From Drosophila persimilis (lineage: Eukaryota > Arthropoda > Insecta > Diptera > Drosophilidae), in NCBI RefSeq assembly GCF_003286085.1, contig NW_020825288.1:1116001-1180000 (forward strand): a stretch of 64,000 bases of DNA, given 5' to 3'. The first letter of the stretch is position 1. Each line of letters starts with the position of its first letter. Shown piece by piece: positions 1 through 11,309 of this stretch. The notes beneath the pieces were generated by a model. The model was not told where the DNA came from. It made no database searches and was given only the letters and a program-made list of their open reading frames with translations. Made by a program: the position numbers and the translations under genes.

Positions 1-3000
1 TGATCCGCATTTCCACGGGTGGAGAGCGTGGAGAGGGCAGAACGAGAGCACTCCGCTAACAAAGTGCAAATCGAGCGAAATAAATCAAGTGGCCTCTGCG
101 CGGCCCTGCACTGCGCCTGCGGCAAACGACTCGGCGACAAACTCCGCGATCTGGCTAAATTAATCACTTGGCCATACATCAAAACAAACAGATCATGACA
201 AATGCAGAGCGTAAATCGAGCGTACATGCGGATACCACCCCCCGCCCCCCTACCGTACTCTATCTCCCAAAAGTATACGTACCATTCCGCTGGCACACAC
301 CTCGGGCCCATTGTCTGCTTCTGTCTTGTCTACCTAAGGGGATAGGGGATAGGGGATAGCGGGTACATATAGATACTCTATCAACGACTGCTGCCTAGAA
401 GGTGGGATGCCACTAATTGGCATCGCTCTGAGTATCGCTGGCTCTAGAGATGGCACTCAATAGCATGATCAAATATCGAATACGATAAGCCTCTAATTGT
501 CAGCCATTATTTATACAAATTATTTACTTGAATTGTTCATATTTTCGGGATAATGTCTTTTGTTTTGTATAATTTCTAGGATCAATATCATTTATATCAT
601 GTACGTATTAAATATATATAAAGATAATCGTATTTTTCTTACAATTCGATAGGGAAAAGCAATAGCTTCAAGGAGTTCCATGTTCCTTGGAGTAGAGAAG
701 AAATCAGTATTCATTTACCACTCAGTCTCTTGTGATGCAATATTCTGTACTTTGTTCTCGGGACTCTCCGTGTCTTTGTAGATGATCTCCCCGTCTCAGT
801 GCCAGGGCATTTAGTGTTCGCCTTGCCTTCTTCTGGTTCTCCTTCCTAGTTCTGGATGTTTTTGCCGCTGCTTTAATTAAAATAATTTCCACGTTTGTTG
901 CTGCTGGCTGCACTTTTTCCACGTGAATTTCCCCACAAGCTTGGGGAGGAGCGAACAAAGCAGACGACGAGCGACATAGCCGCTGTCATGTTCGCTTGTC
1001 TAGCAATGTGTCCGCTGGCCAGGTCTCTGCATACCCATCTCCATCCCCATCCCCATCCCCATCCCCATCCTCTTTCTCCATCTCCAACTGCATCTCCATA
1101 TCCAAGGCGTCTGGCCAACGCATAAATTATGCTTCGTTGTCGTCGAGGAGGGAAGCCGCAGTCTGAGGTGACACAAAAGGTACAAACAAAACCCAGGAAG
1201 AACTGGCAACAGAATTTCTTGGCACAGTGAAAATAGTTTTCCCTGGTTTTTCCTGGCCTTCCCCCTACCACCCCGCTTCACAGGCTTCATTGTCAGCGCA
1301 ATGGAGTTTTAATTGTCGCACGGACTGCACATAAATCTGCGCTGCGCGATTTAAGATTTTCTAAAACATTTGAAGTCAATCTATCGCAGCCCCTTATGAC
1401 CAAAACATGACCACAACACATAACAAATGTTGGATGCCAGAACAGAGCAGAACAGAACAGAACAAAAACAGAATAGACCTGAAGAATGAGTAGTTCTTGG
1501 CCAACGGCCAGCCTCTGGCTTTGGCCAGACAATGTCGAGACGCCAAACGCCACAGACTCTTAAAGTGTCGAACAAGAGGAGTCGTCCTTCCTCCCCACTC
1601 GCATATTCGCAGAGGGGAGGGAGAGGGAAATGTTTTGCATTTCAAATTGCATTTTAATCGCATTTCAACCTGAAATGCCATTAGACATAATTCGTTTAGC
1701 TGCATTCGGTCTGTCCCTGTTCGAATCATTGCGATATGGCCATGCCATGCGACGACTGACTGTTGCGCTCCACTGGAGGACAATTGGCCGTCCCTCCGTC
1801 AACGCGTCCCTCCGACCGTCCGTCAGTCCGCACACGTAAATCAACTTTGGCATTGATTTCCACTGACTGGCTCTATTCTGATTGCGATTTGTATGCAACT
1901 GTGAGGCACTGTCCACTGCCCCCAGATTATGCAATCAGTCTCCATTCCACATTCCACTCTCTCTCTCTTCCGGACACACACATGTCAAATTTGTCATCCC
2001 ATAATTGATTGTAAGCCGTCGACCGTCCACTCCACTGACTGTACGTTTAATCAATTTTGAAACGGTATTCGGGCCTGAGTTTTGGACTCGGACTCTCCGG
2101 CCAATTGTCTGACGTGGCCCACACTGATGGCAAATACTCCCTCCACGGGGAGTCAAGTGAATAAACTAATTCAAATACTGCTAAGATGTGTCTAATATCA
2201 GACAATGAGGGGTCAGACTGCAGTTTTTAGATCGATTTCCATTAGCTTTTCGTGATACCCCGTCGACAGAGGATGCTTTGTCTCTGACCGCGGCCTACCC
2301 GACGTCGTCTGCTCACCAATGCCCAAGCAGCTGAGTCGGTCCACAGAATCCAAAAACAAAATTTAGATGGCATTCTTTGGTCTTTGGTGATACCCAGTAT
2401 GGGACAAGAGGATATGATAACCGTGGACCTTCACATAAGATCCAGAATTTTTGCTCTTAACACTGGAAGGATTTTGATTCGAAGAAAAAGGAGTGTCTGG
2501 TCTAGTGTGAATCTAAATGTTCTGTTCCTAATGTTAGACTCCCCAAATATTGAGTGTTTCAAGTGATTTTTACTTAATTTTCAGATATTTTTGATTTTAG
2601 AAAGTTTTTTTTCGCTGTGCAGTGCATCGAATCCATCGATCGATCGAGAGGGGGGACAATGCTCGTCTCTGGGCGGCTGCAGCCTTGGCACCTGTCAGCA
2701 CCTCCGTTCGATTCGTCAGTCGGCCGATCGATTGATCGGGCGCATTGCCCCCACCTCAGTGATTTGTTCAGGTATAAATAGCGACAGCTCACCTTGCGGC
2801 CTGTTGAAGGTGTTGAAAGGTGTCGATCGATCGTTGGCATATCGCTGAGATATCTTTTGGGATTTAAATTTAAATGTGTTCGAATCGATTTATCGATTTT
2901 CGCAACCCAAATGACCCTGAGGAAGGGGCAGGGGCCCAGGCATGTCTATTGCCTTTTCTTTCCTTCGAGCAGCTGCTTCTCAAAAAGAAAAACTCAATTT

Positions 3001-4594
3001 CCTCCCATCAAATGCTTTACGATGGGCCGCAGACCGCAACTTGAAATTTAACACACGTTGTGGCGTGTACATTGGGATATCCAAATACATATGTATACGC
3101 ATACACTCGTATATATATGGATATGGACGACATGTATGTATATATAGCTGCATCGGTTGACCCCTTTGGCCTGTGTGTGTCTCTCCGCTGTCTGGGGTCT
3201 GGGCGTCTGCGGGTGGGTCTGCTACTTTTTCATTTTTCGCATGTAATGTGTGTAATCAAAGTAACGAAAATCCAAATCATATTTCCTTCATTGACCACAA
3301 AATGTAACCCTTTTCCGCTCTTCCTTCTGCCCCTTTTTCGCCCCCATTCGTCTTCGATGCGCATATAAAACATTTTACTAGATTTATACAATCAATGCTG
3401 CCTCCGACTCCGCCTCAGCCTCCGCTTGCTGCAGGATTTCTTAACCTTGTTGGATGGGATACGTTCCTTCCTCCCTCTCTCTCTCTCTCACGTTGGGCAA
3501 AATTATTGGTCTGCGCATATGTAATCATCTTTGTGGCTCTGTGGCTCCAGGGGGAAGGATACTGTCCACAGGACACCACAAAAAGTGCACACAATCAAAA
3601 CGAAATTCGTTTTTTAGGTACAATTCCGGTGTGCGAACATCCAGTCTAGGCATAGCCGACTGCCAGCAGGACGCTTCCCTCAAGGGCTTGCCCTTTGCTA
3701 TGAAGAAGTGCCCCTGGAAGTCCCTCTGGTTGGATGGTGGCTCATTCGGCAGCCACTTGATTCATTCAGCATTCAGCAGCAAGACTTTTTCGCATATGTC
3801 GGCAATTTTTTATTTATTGAGAGACAGTGCGTTCGCTTTATTAAAAGGTGTTTGGGCACAGGCCAGGGTAACCTTTCTCTCTGCCCACTTTGATACTGTA
3901 GCTTCAACTGAAAGATCTTTACAATGATTCCCAGATAAGGCTGAACGATGGAGGAATATTTGAGGATAGCTTCTATCGCAACTGCAGTCTGGCGACCTTT
4001 AATGGAATCTCTTGTTAAATACATTTAATTAAATAGCACTCCAAACTGCATGCAAATACGCAAAAAGGTGCTTTCGGGAGACTGGAGACTAAACAAAACT
4101 GCGGAGTCAGCGTGGGTGCTGGGGTCAGGGGAAGGGGATGGGGATGGGGCCAAAGGTCTGATGGCTGCCACTGACACGTCGCTTGGCGGTGGGCGAGAGT
4201 TCATTATTAAAAGTTTTTAAAAGCAGATAAGTGCAGAGACTGATAGAGATACTCGCAAAGCACATGGCCCCCGTGTCGAGAGATGGAGATACGGTGCCAA
4301 ACGGTAACGATAGCCTCATGCCACCATGCCACATGCCCCACTGGTGGGCGCCACTTCACCTCTAATTGAAACATTAAGTTGCACGTCACGTACGCGGTGT
4401 CAGACACTAGACGCCATCGCCAAGAGGAGTATCAGGAGTGGCGGTGGCAGTGGCAGTGGCAGCGTCCTCCTCCTAGGAGTATGCTAAAATGTGGCTGCGG
4501 TTGCCTTTGGGTTTACCTTCGCCCTAGAACCATAGCAATTGCCATAGCCATAGCCACATCCCATGGACGACGACTATCAACCACTCAGCACTTT
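1..4594. other. Gene-free left flank
   Basis: I see no supportable gene here. Open frames are short, lack family signatures and overlap on both strands. Contents: a (CCCATC)n tract at about 1035-1071; an AT-rich block at 470-660; a CAGAA-rich tract at 1440-1465; CCGTC-type repeats at 1790-1830; a cluster of ATCGAT sites with a TATAAATA box at 2636-2902; alternating AT/TA DNA at 3085-3145; a CT tract near 3474-3490; and GGCAGT repeats near 4440-4465. The stretch may be intergenic or an intron of a gene lying outside the window. Confidence 0.6.
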
Positions 4595-4600
4595 ATTTTT
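4594..4600 (-). terminator. Possible poly(A) signal for the first hydroxylase gene
   Basis: On the minus strand a canonical AATAAA hexamer lies here, about 210 bp downstream of the stop codon at 4809. I saw no closer canonical hexamer, so this is the likely cleavage signal, but the position is only inferred. Confidence 0.35.
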
Positions 4601-4808
4601 TCCGTGTTGGCATTTTAAAAGGCATTTAAGCAGGAGATGGAGCTGCTGGGTGGAGCTGGATCTGGTTGGAGGCTGCTGTCGGATTTTGTTAAGTGTGTAA
4701 AGTGATTATGCCGGAAATTTGTTTGTCTATGATCTCCCGCTCCGTGTCCCTGTTAGTATCCGTTTACCCATGTCTGTGTGCCAAATGCGAGTTGAATGAG
4801 GGCTAATC

Positions 4809-6688
4809 CTAGTCGGAGGTGCGGCCCAGGCATGGCCTGATGAAGATCTGGTTACGTTCGCGTATCCATTGGGTCAACACTGCAATAAAAGGGAGGGATA
4901 TAGCAGATGGCAACCACATCCAGGGATAGTACGGACCCCATTTGGAGCCCACGATGATGGGGCAGGCGGCATGCGTGGTGGACCAATCGCCCTCCCCGTC
5001 CGTGTGAAGGTTGTACCAGAAGAGTGCGGTGCCACGACGGGGCAGCACCTTGTGCTCGGCCTTATTGAACATGGTGGCGCCACCCTGCTCCACGTCCGTG
5101 AGCTGGAAGGTGGAGGATTAGCAAGGGAGATCGGTGGCAGGTGATCGACTCACATAGAACAGGACTGTGGCCAGGCGATTGCCCATCACTTCCGGATGTT
5201 GGGTGAACCAGTCCTTGTGGGGCACGTAGTGCCCCCCGATGCCGTAGTTGATGACCTGCATCCGCTCCGATCCCTCCAACTGGAGGCCACTCATGTCCCT
5301 CACTCGCCGAGCGATGCGACGAGTCAGGGCGTTGCTGGAGCGCTTCAGCCATGCGCCCATGGCTGTGCGGGTCGGCGACGAAGTCCGATTCGGTTGCGCC
5401 ACGGTCGATGTCCTGGCCATCCTTCGCTCTGCCATTTCGAGGATCTCGGCTATCTCCGAGTCGGAGAGGACGTCGTGGTAGACCACGACATAGGGATGCT
5501 CCCCCAGTAGCTCCATTTTGAGGGGGGCCAGGCGGAGAAAGGGCGTAGTCGTAAAGTTGTAGCAGCAGTGGAGCGCCTTAGGGGACTGCTCTCTGGAGAA
5601 GCCTCTGCATCCCCACTTCAATATAGCCACTTTGGAATTGTCCTTGGGCTCGCCCTGCGGGTGAATGGGTCATAAAATGTTATGATTGATGATCCCGGGA
5701 CATACGTTATCCAAGACGGTGCTGGGCTCCTTCGCAATCAGCTGCTGGACCTCCTCCCTGCGACGCAGGAGCACAGCGTCGGCGATGTTGTGCTTCAGGG
5801 CCCTATCAAGGATGGGCAGAGCATCTGCATAGTGCTCTGGAAAATCAGGTGATTGGGTTCATTAGTTGAAGCAGTTCCTCTTCAAGGATCCTCCATACTC
5901 GATTTGATGTACGTCTCTGCCAATAGTAACAGGACCTCTGCTTTATCCACAGCCAGGGGTCCGGGCGTTTGGTTTCGCAGGCGCCTTTTCACTTCCTCCA
6001 GCCAAGGAACGGCCTCTTTGGCGTTTGTGGTCCTCGACAAGTGTTGGCCCACAGCGAAAATATCGCCAGTGGACATGCTGATGCTGCAGGAATCAGGCAT
6101 ACATATATCACTTTTCCCTTGTATTTGTACTCACTTGTATTTAATGCCGGCCAGCTGTCCCCTCATGATATGCTTCTCCTGGAGGCCGTAGATGTCCTGA
6201 ATGCGGGCTATCCCATTGCACGCATCCTGCAGATCCAACTGCGTGGGGAGATGGTCCCGCCAGGCGTCAAAGCTTCGCATCTGCGCCCCTCCCACGGGCT
6301 GCTCCATGTATTTCCGCCACTGCACCCAGTCGACGTGCAGCCGTCGGATTAAGGCGAAGGCGTTGAGTGGATGCGACAGATAGAGGACTACATTGCGTTG
6401 CGCCTTCTCGTTCTCCAATCGCATCTCTGAAATGTGCCTGCAGAAGGAATCTCTTACAGAATCTGCACCTGAATCGCTTGTGCACCGAAGTATCCCTCAC
6501 CTGCGAAGTATCTGCAGCTTGTGCGCCAGGGCCTTTACATAGTCGTCAAGGTTTTGGATCAGCTTTGTCTCCAGCTCCACGAGTGGCTTCATCGACACCA
6601 CTGAGAGGGAGTACTCCGCTCCGGTAAGAGATCCTGCTGCAACAAGCGGCAGGAGCAATAAAGACAGTAGACAGCACTGAATCTGCAT
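4809..6688 (-). CDS. Prolyl 4-hydroxylase alpha subunit, paralogue 1
   Basis: Seven exons: 6688-6501, 6437-6135, 6083-5899, 5836-5706, 5654-5154, 5102-4937, 4879-4809. All joins keep frame at GT/AG sites and give 514 aa. Residues 1-18 are a signal peptide. About 25-160 match the P4Ha N-terminal domain (NPLNAF-like motif followed by LIRR). About 165-255 are the TPR-like peptide-binding region. About 300-510 are the Fe(II)/2-oxoglutarate dioxygenase fold. The iron ligands are visible: H415 and D417 in HKDW, and H480 in THAAC; K490 in GSKW is the 2-oxoglutarate lysine. Spacing equals that of human P4HA1. The family hydroxylates prolines in the ER as an alpha2beta2 complex with PDI. The fly has many paralogues at this locus, so I give no symbol. 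The start is the only ATG before the signal peptide. A second paralogue lies 1.4 kb upstream on the same strand. Confidence 0.93.
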
Positions 6689-7079
6689 CTTGAATGTAGG
6701 ATAGATTTCCCGTCTGGAAGCTGGACAAATAAATAATTTCCGTATGCTTTGATTACGCAGGCCTACTTGGACAGCCAGAAATCAACCACCACGTGGTCCT
6801 GGGAAATCGGATTGTGTGGAAGAGCCAGCCAACTCACCTTTTGCCGTCCCGTAATCCAAGATCCAGATCTAATCAAAAGATGCGTCAATAGGAATTTCTT
6901 TGCCAATTGTTTACACTTTTGCTGGTGTCCTATCGACTTAATATCGCAGTGCCTATCGATTCCGAATATACCTTGCGAGTCGTAAGGTATATACGGTAAG
7001 GTATACGTCTGCCTGTGTCGCAGAAGGGGTGATAAAATGAGAGACGAGACAGATGTGTGTGATTTTTTAGCACTCTATT
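6689..7079. other. Spacer upstream of the first hydroxylase
   Basis: This short non-coding spacer carries the presumed promoter and 5' leader of the 4809-6688 gene (minus strand). It contains a TATCGAT-like element near 6953-6960. I recognised no TATA box or strong initiator. Confidence 0.4.
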
Positions 7080-7292
7080 TTATTCGACTCGACTATTGCA
7101 AATATTTTTAGTCATCGTGTAAATGAGTTGGCCCTGCGAGCGCTGGGCCCATGATATCTCGTCAGGTTGTAAATTACACTGAAGGCCGACCTGCTGCGAA
7201 ATCTCTTTGGGGGGCTCAGCGGCTCCTCCGGTCTGCTCCTCCTTGATACATACAGTGCTGCGACGCTTCTTTGCCTGCTTCTTGGGCGCCAT
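7080..7292 (-). CDS. Small basic protein, uncertain
   Basis: A 70-codon single-exon frame starts at an ATG with an acceptable Drosophila context (AAAG before ATG). The N-terminus is strongly basic (MAPKKQAKKRRS), like a nuclear localisation signal. A P/E-rich middle and a polar C-terminus follow; no signal peptide, membrane segment or known domain is visible. The TAA stop is part of an AATAAA hexamer (GAATAAAAT), so a poly(A) signal sits exactly at the end of the frame. The frame is open 38 codons upstream of this ATG, so a longer form is possible. It lies between the two hydroxylases on the same strand. I do not recognise it, and a chance frame is not excluded. Confidence 0.4.
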   Translation of the reverse strand: MAPKKQAKKRRSTVCIKEEQTGGAAEPPKEISQQVGLQCNLQPDEISWAQRSQGQLIYTMTKNICNSRVE

Positions 7293-8020
7293 CTTTTTCT
7301 TCCAACTTTCGTGCGATGATGCCGCATTTTCGGGTAGTGATGTGCGATATATTGCTGTAAATTCAATCATAGTGATGGCAAAAAGATGCACATTTTTCAT
7401 CGTCATTTATTTGTCATATTCGATTATTTATGCTCCTTATTTTCGCCACTACCGCCACAGGGAAACTGTGAGCACACTTGCAACAGTGTGCTGTCATAGA
7501 AGTGTGGATACAGAATTTGGTTGCTCTAGCTCTTATAGTCCGTAAGATCTAGGCGCTCATCGGGAGAACGGTCGTTCGGAAACAGACAGACATCGCTATA
7601 TCGACTCGGCTATTGATCCTGGTAAAGAATATTGTAAAGAAAAGTCGTATTTAAGTTTGGTGCACTTCGATACCTTGACCCGGCCTATCGGCCTTCCTCC
7701 TGGGTTTACACACACACATCCACCACAAAACAAATACATATACATAACCCCAAGTTCTTCAAGTACCGGCTATACAAATACCGAGATAAGTTCTGCATCA
7801 CGTAGCTGCTACTGTTTTGATACTTTCTTTGCTGATTCACCCCTTTGATGTGACAGGTATTTCAACTTGCCCAGACTTTGATGAATGGATGGGTGAGTAG
7901 AGTAGAGTGTTGAAAAATATACTCGTAGTATAGGTTATCGACGCAGTTTTGACTGTGATTGCCCTTATCGACTGCATCAGCTGGTCATGGATTTAATTGA
8001 CAGCATTTCCGATTTCTATG
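7293..8020. other. Spacer between small frame and second hydroxylase
   Basis: No further gene is seen. The stretch probably holds the promoter of the small minus-strand frame at 7080-7292. It contains TATCGA-type motifs near 7600, 7935 and 7965 and a short CA tract near 7710. Confidence 0.4.
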
Positions 8021-8025
8021 GTGGC

Positions 8026-8037
8026 TTTATTTATTTT
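8026..8037 (-). terminator. Poly(A) signal of the second hydroxylase gene
   Basis: On the minus strand two overlapping AATAAA-type hexamers (AAATAAATAAAG) lie about 65 bp past the stop codon at 8098, the expected distance for cleavage and polyadenylation. Confidence 0.6.
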
Positions 8038-8097
8038 TAGATTCATTCCGGCATGAGGTAATTTCATTGTAATACTATTTTCGATGTCCATGAGCAT

Positions 8098-10145
8098 TTA
8101 ATCACTTCCCCTCTTGAGACAGGGCCGCTTGAAGAGCTGTGCACGTTCCCGAATCCACTTGTTGCACACTGAGGAAAAGATGCAGAGTGAAATCAGAAAG
8201 AAAAGTTTCCTCTTTGGGGTAGAACCTTACCCCATTTGGAGCCCACAAGAACGGGACAGGCGGCGTGGAGTGTCTGCGGATTGGGGTCGCCGTCGTCCTT
8301 CAGGTTATACCAGATGATGGCCGATCCTCTCTGAGGAAACACAGCCTTCCGAATGTTTGGGAACACTGTGGCACCGCCCTGTTCCACATCCGTCAGCTAT
8401 CGAGGAGAGGAAACGGTTAAACTCTCATTGGAAGATCACCATTTCTAAGATAACTCACATAGAAGAGGACAGTGGCAATGCGATCGCCGTTCATTTGAGT
8501 TAAATTGGCGGCCTAAAAGGGGGAGGGAATGATTGAATCAATGTAATCCGTGGATCATTAGGGATCCTCCACTTACTGTGCTCGCATTGAAGAAGTCGTA
8601 GTGCTTGTCGTAGTGTCCTCCAAGGCCATAGTTCATGGCCTGGAGCATCTCGGAGCCCAACAGATCGAAGTTGGTCATATCCGCGATGCGTCTGTTCAGG
8701 CGCTCGGTGAGCTCGTTGAAGGTATCGGGGAACCAGGCGACCTTGGACGTTCTCGTCTTGACTACCTCACTCCTGCGGCCGCTCGCCTTGTAGACCGTCG
8801 CTCGCTTCAGCCCGGGCGTGGCCATGTCCTGGAGTTGGCTGATCTCTAGGGCAGAGATCACGTCGTGGTAGAGCACCATGTAGGGGTCCAGTCCCACGAG
8901 CTCCATCTTGAGCGGTGCCAGGCGGAGAAAGGCCGAGTTGGTCGAGTTGTAGACACAGTGGAGCCTGCCATCCTTGGACGGGGAGGGGAACAGGCCGCGA
9001 CATCCTCGCTCATACTCACCCAAGGGCTGTGCGGTGCTTTTCAACTGGGGATTGGAAAGCGATGGTGGGTAAATTTAGCTCCCATCGATACGATACGAAA
9101 CCTTATCATATACGTACCGTAGGTGCTATGCCGATGGAGTTGGGGCCCGTCCTTATCAGCGTTTCTATTTCAGATTTCTTCAGCAACAATTTAATATCAT
9201 GCCTCTTATCGCCCCCTAGTGCAATGTTGACAACTTTCAACGCATCCGCGTGCCTGTCTGTGGGCCATTCGCCATCGATTAGAAGGTCAGGGAACGAAGC
9301 TAGATGCCAGGACTTACCCAATTTCAAGAGCGTCTCGGCGTACACTGCCTGCACCTCCCCTTTGGAAACCTCCACGGGAACCGGCAGCCTGTTGCTCTCC
9401 AGCCACGCCAGGGCCTGGTAGAGCCATCCAGCAGCTGCCACGTATTTGGCTTGGTCAAAGAGGGTCTGCCCCATGGCATAGGTGTCCAAGGCATTCAGGC
9501 TGACACTAACGAAAGACCAGAGCAGAGATTAGAATCCTCCAGAGAATCATCCTTCATCATCCATCGGGCAGTCGCTCACTTGTACTGTCTGCCGTCGAGG
9601 ATGCCACGGCTGATGTCCGCCACCTCGAGTCCGTAGGTGCTCTGAATGCGGTCCAAGGCTGTGACGGCCTCCTCGAGGTCTGTGCTGCTGGGCATCTGCT
9701 CTCGCAGCTCCTGAATGCGATCTAACTGCGCCGGGCCCACCGGATCCTCCAAAAACATTTGCCACAGCGTCCAGTCGCGGTGCATGCGGCGGATGAGACT
9801 GAAGGAGTTCAACGGATTCGAAAGGTACTCTTCCATAGAGTCCTGCGCCTTTTTGCTTTCCTGCCGCATGCTGACTATACCACTATACCAGAAGGGAATA
9901 TCCATTAGTTATCCGATAGCAATCGAGGGTCCAAGAATGGAGGCTCACCTGCGTACCGCCTGCAGCTTCTTCTCGAGCTCCCCCGCATAGTCCTTCAGGG
10001 CATCAATGAGCTGTGCCTCCACCTTGAGGAGCTTCACCATTCCCGCCACCGATGTGGAGTGGCTCTGTTCCCCTTCGACCTGACATTGGACCTGTACCCA
10101 TCCCCAGTGTGCGATCAGTGTGAAAAGCAGAATCCTCCACTTCAT
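8098..10145 (-). CDS. Prolyl 4-hydroxylase alpha subunit, paralogue 2
   Basis: Eight exons: 10145-9949, 9882-9580, 9505-9318, 9257-9118, 9044-8577, 8512-8459, 8396-8231, 8168-8098. All joins are in frame and give 528 aa. A signal peptide starts at MKWRILLF. The N-terminal P4Ha domain has the NPLNSF motif and LIRR, and a TPR-like segment covers about 170-270. The dioxygenase domain has iron ligands H424 and D426 (HYD) and H494 (LHAAC), and K504 for 2-oxoglutarate. The longer in-frame ATG at 10325 was rejected because it puts a polar, Asn-rich stretch before the signal peptide. Exons 2, 7 and 8 have exactly the same length as their counterparts in the 4809-6688 gene, so the two are duplicates. 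An extra intron (8513-8576) splits the catalytic domain just after the iron-binding HYD motif. Confidence 0.93.
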
Positions 10146-10597
10146 GGCTCGCACTGTGGCGTCTTGCTCTGTCTGACTGCCAGAGCCAACTGTCGCTTTC
10201 GGCGCCAAAGATAAATGCTTACCATGATTATTATTGCTATTGGTATTTCCATTGCTATTTCTGTTGCTCTGATGTTGTGCTGTGTCTGTGGCCCACTGAT
10301 AAGAGGCGCGCATTGATAGCGACACGCACCGATTTAATTAAACCGAAGAGCACCGGCGCAGAGCAGACGTGACCGCAGAGCTGGCAGCGGGCTGAGAGTC
10401 ACCACAGAACGTGCCGCTCGTGGGAGCGGAAGAGATGCTTCTGGCAATGGAATGCAGCGGAAGCGTTTGATCGATGACGGAGGAGGCCTTGATGGATCTA
10501 TCGAATATGGAAATATATCAAATCTTATAGTTCCGGTCAAGAGACACCGAGGCACACTCACGAATCAAATCAAATTTTTAGGAGACACATTAACACG
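10146..10597. other. Divergent intergenic region
   Basis: About 450 bp separates the second hydroxylase (minus) from the four-TM gene (plus), so both promoters should lie here. I saw no TATA box. TTTTTAG followed by GAGACAC near 10570-10580 could be a splice acceptor of a 5'UTR intron for the plus-strand gene. Confidence 0.4.
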
Positions 10598-11254
10598 ATG
10601 ACAGTGGACACTGCTGTCTCCAGTGCGTCAGCTGGCGCCCTGCGGCCCGTTCTCTTTGTGTTCTACACCCTGGAGAATGTGTTCAACATGTTCTGCATGG
10701 CCTATCACATCACTGGGTTCATGGCCATCGATCTGAAGATATTCCCGGTGGAGAAGCAGATGTTGCAGTACTGCTACATGTGCTCCTTCTACGTCTTCAT
10801 GGTTTTGACCCTCTTCCAGAGCATCAGCGTCTGCACGGGCCACTCGCCTACCGTCTGCATGGAGATCATCAAGTCCTCGGCCGCCGCCAGCGCCTTCACC
10901 CTGATCTCGATAACCACCATGTGGGATGCAGAGCACGACTTCCATCTGATGTTTACGGGCGAGGAGTCCCCCGAGGGGGAGGCAGAGTACCATGTGGACG
11001 AACCCATCCACCCCTTCTTCCACTACATGCGCAGCCAGTCCATTGCCTCGCTCACCTGCGGCATCCTGTACATGCTGCATGCCATTTTAATGATCGACGT
11101 CAAGATCACCACGTACTACAACGGCAAGAGCGGCGAGGACGAGTACGAGTACCTGCCCATCCCACTGTATGTGTTTGGCCGCTGGATCCACGGTATGCTG
11201 GAGAAGTACGAATGGTTCTTGGAGTTCTGCACCAACACACAAATCAATGTATAG
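10598..11254 (+). CDS. Four-transmembrane membrane protein
   Basis: A single-exon frame of 218 aa with strongly coding-like GC-rich third positions. Hydrophobic segments lie at about 17-40, 55-78, 92-108 and 149-168. The loop between the third and fourth (about 110-147) is acidic and His-rich, and a charged tail follows 170 (GEDEYEY at about 179-185). There is no signal peptide. The layout resembles small insect four-TM proteins of the Snakeskin/MARVEL-like type of smooth septate junctions, but I cannot assign it to a named gene. The ATG at 10598 is the first in frame and is preceded by AACACG. The gene is divergent from the hydroxylase at 8098-10145. An uncanonical TATAAA hexamer at 11302-11307 may serve as the poly(A) signal, since no AATAAA lies close. 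Confidence 0.85.
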   Translation: MTVDTAVSSASAGALRPVLFVFYTLENVFNMFCMAYHITGFMAIDLKIFPVEKQMLQYCYMCSFYVFMVLTLFQSISVCTGHSPTVCMEIIKSSAAASAFTLISITTMWDAEHDFHLMFTGEESPEGEAEYHVDEPIHPFFHYMRSQSIASLTCGILYMLHAILMIDVKITTYYNGKSGEDEYEYLPIPLYVFGRWIHGMLEKYEWFLEFCTNTQINV

Positions 11255-11309
11255 ACATATATTTAGATGCTGCATGTCGCTTGACGTTGTACTCCATGGT
11301 ATATAAAAT

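Noticed and set aside
7112-7366. Arg-rich frame overlapping the small frame at 7080-7292
   Set aside because: It ends without a poly(A) signal at its stop, and its composition looks like an out-of-frame reading of the other.
10146-10325. N-terminal extension of the second hydroxylase from an ATG at 10325
   Set aside because: The added residues are polar and Asn/Ser-rich and would bury the signal peptide; the inner ATG at 10145 starts the signal peptide directly.
10365-10371. AGACGTG, an exact DPE consensus on the plus strand upstream of the four-TM gene
   Set aside because: There is no initiator at the required distance of about 27 bp upstream, so it is probably coincidental.
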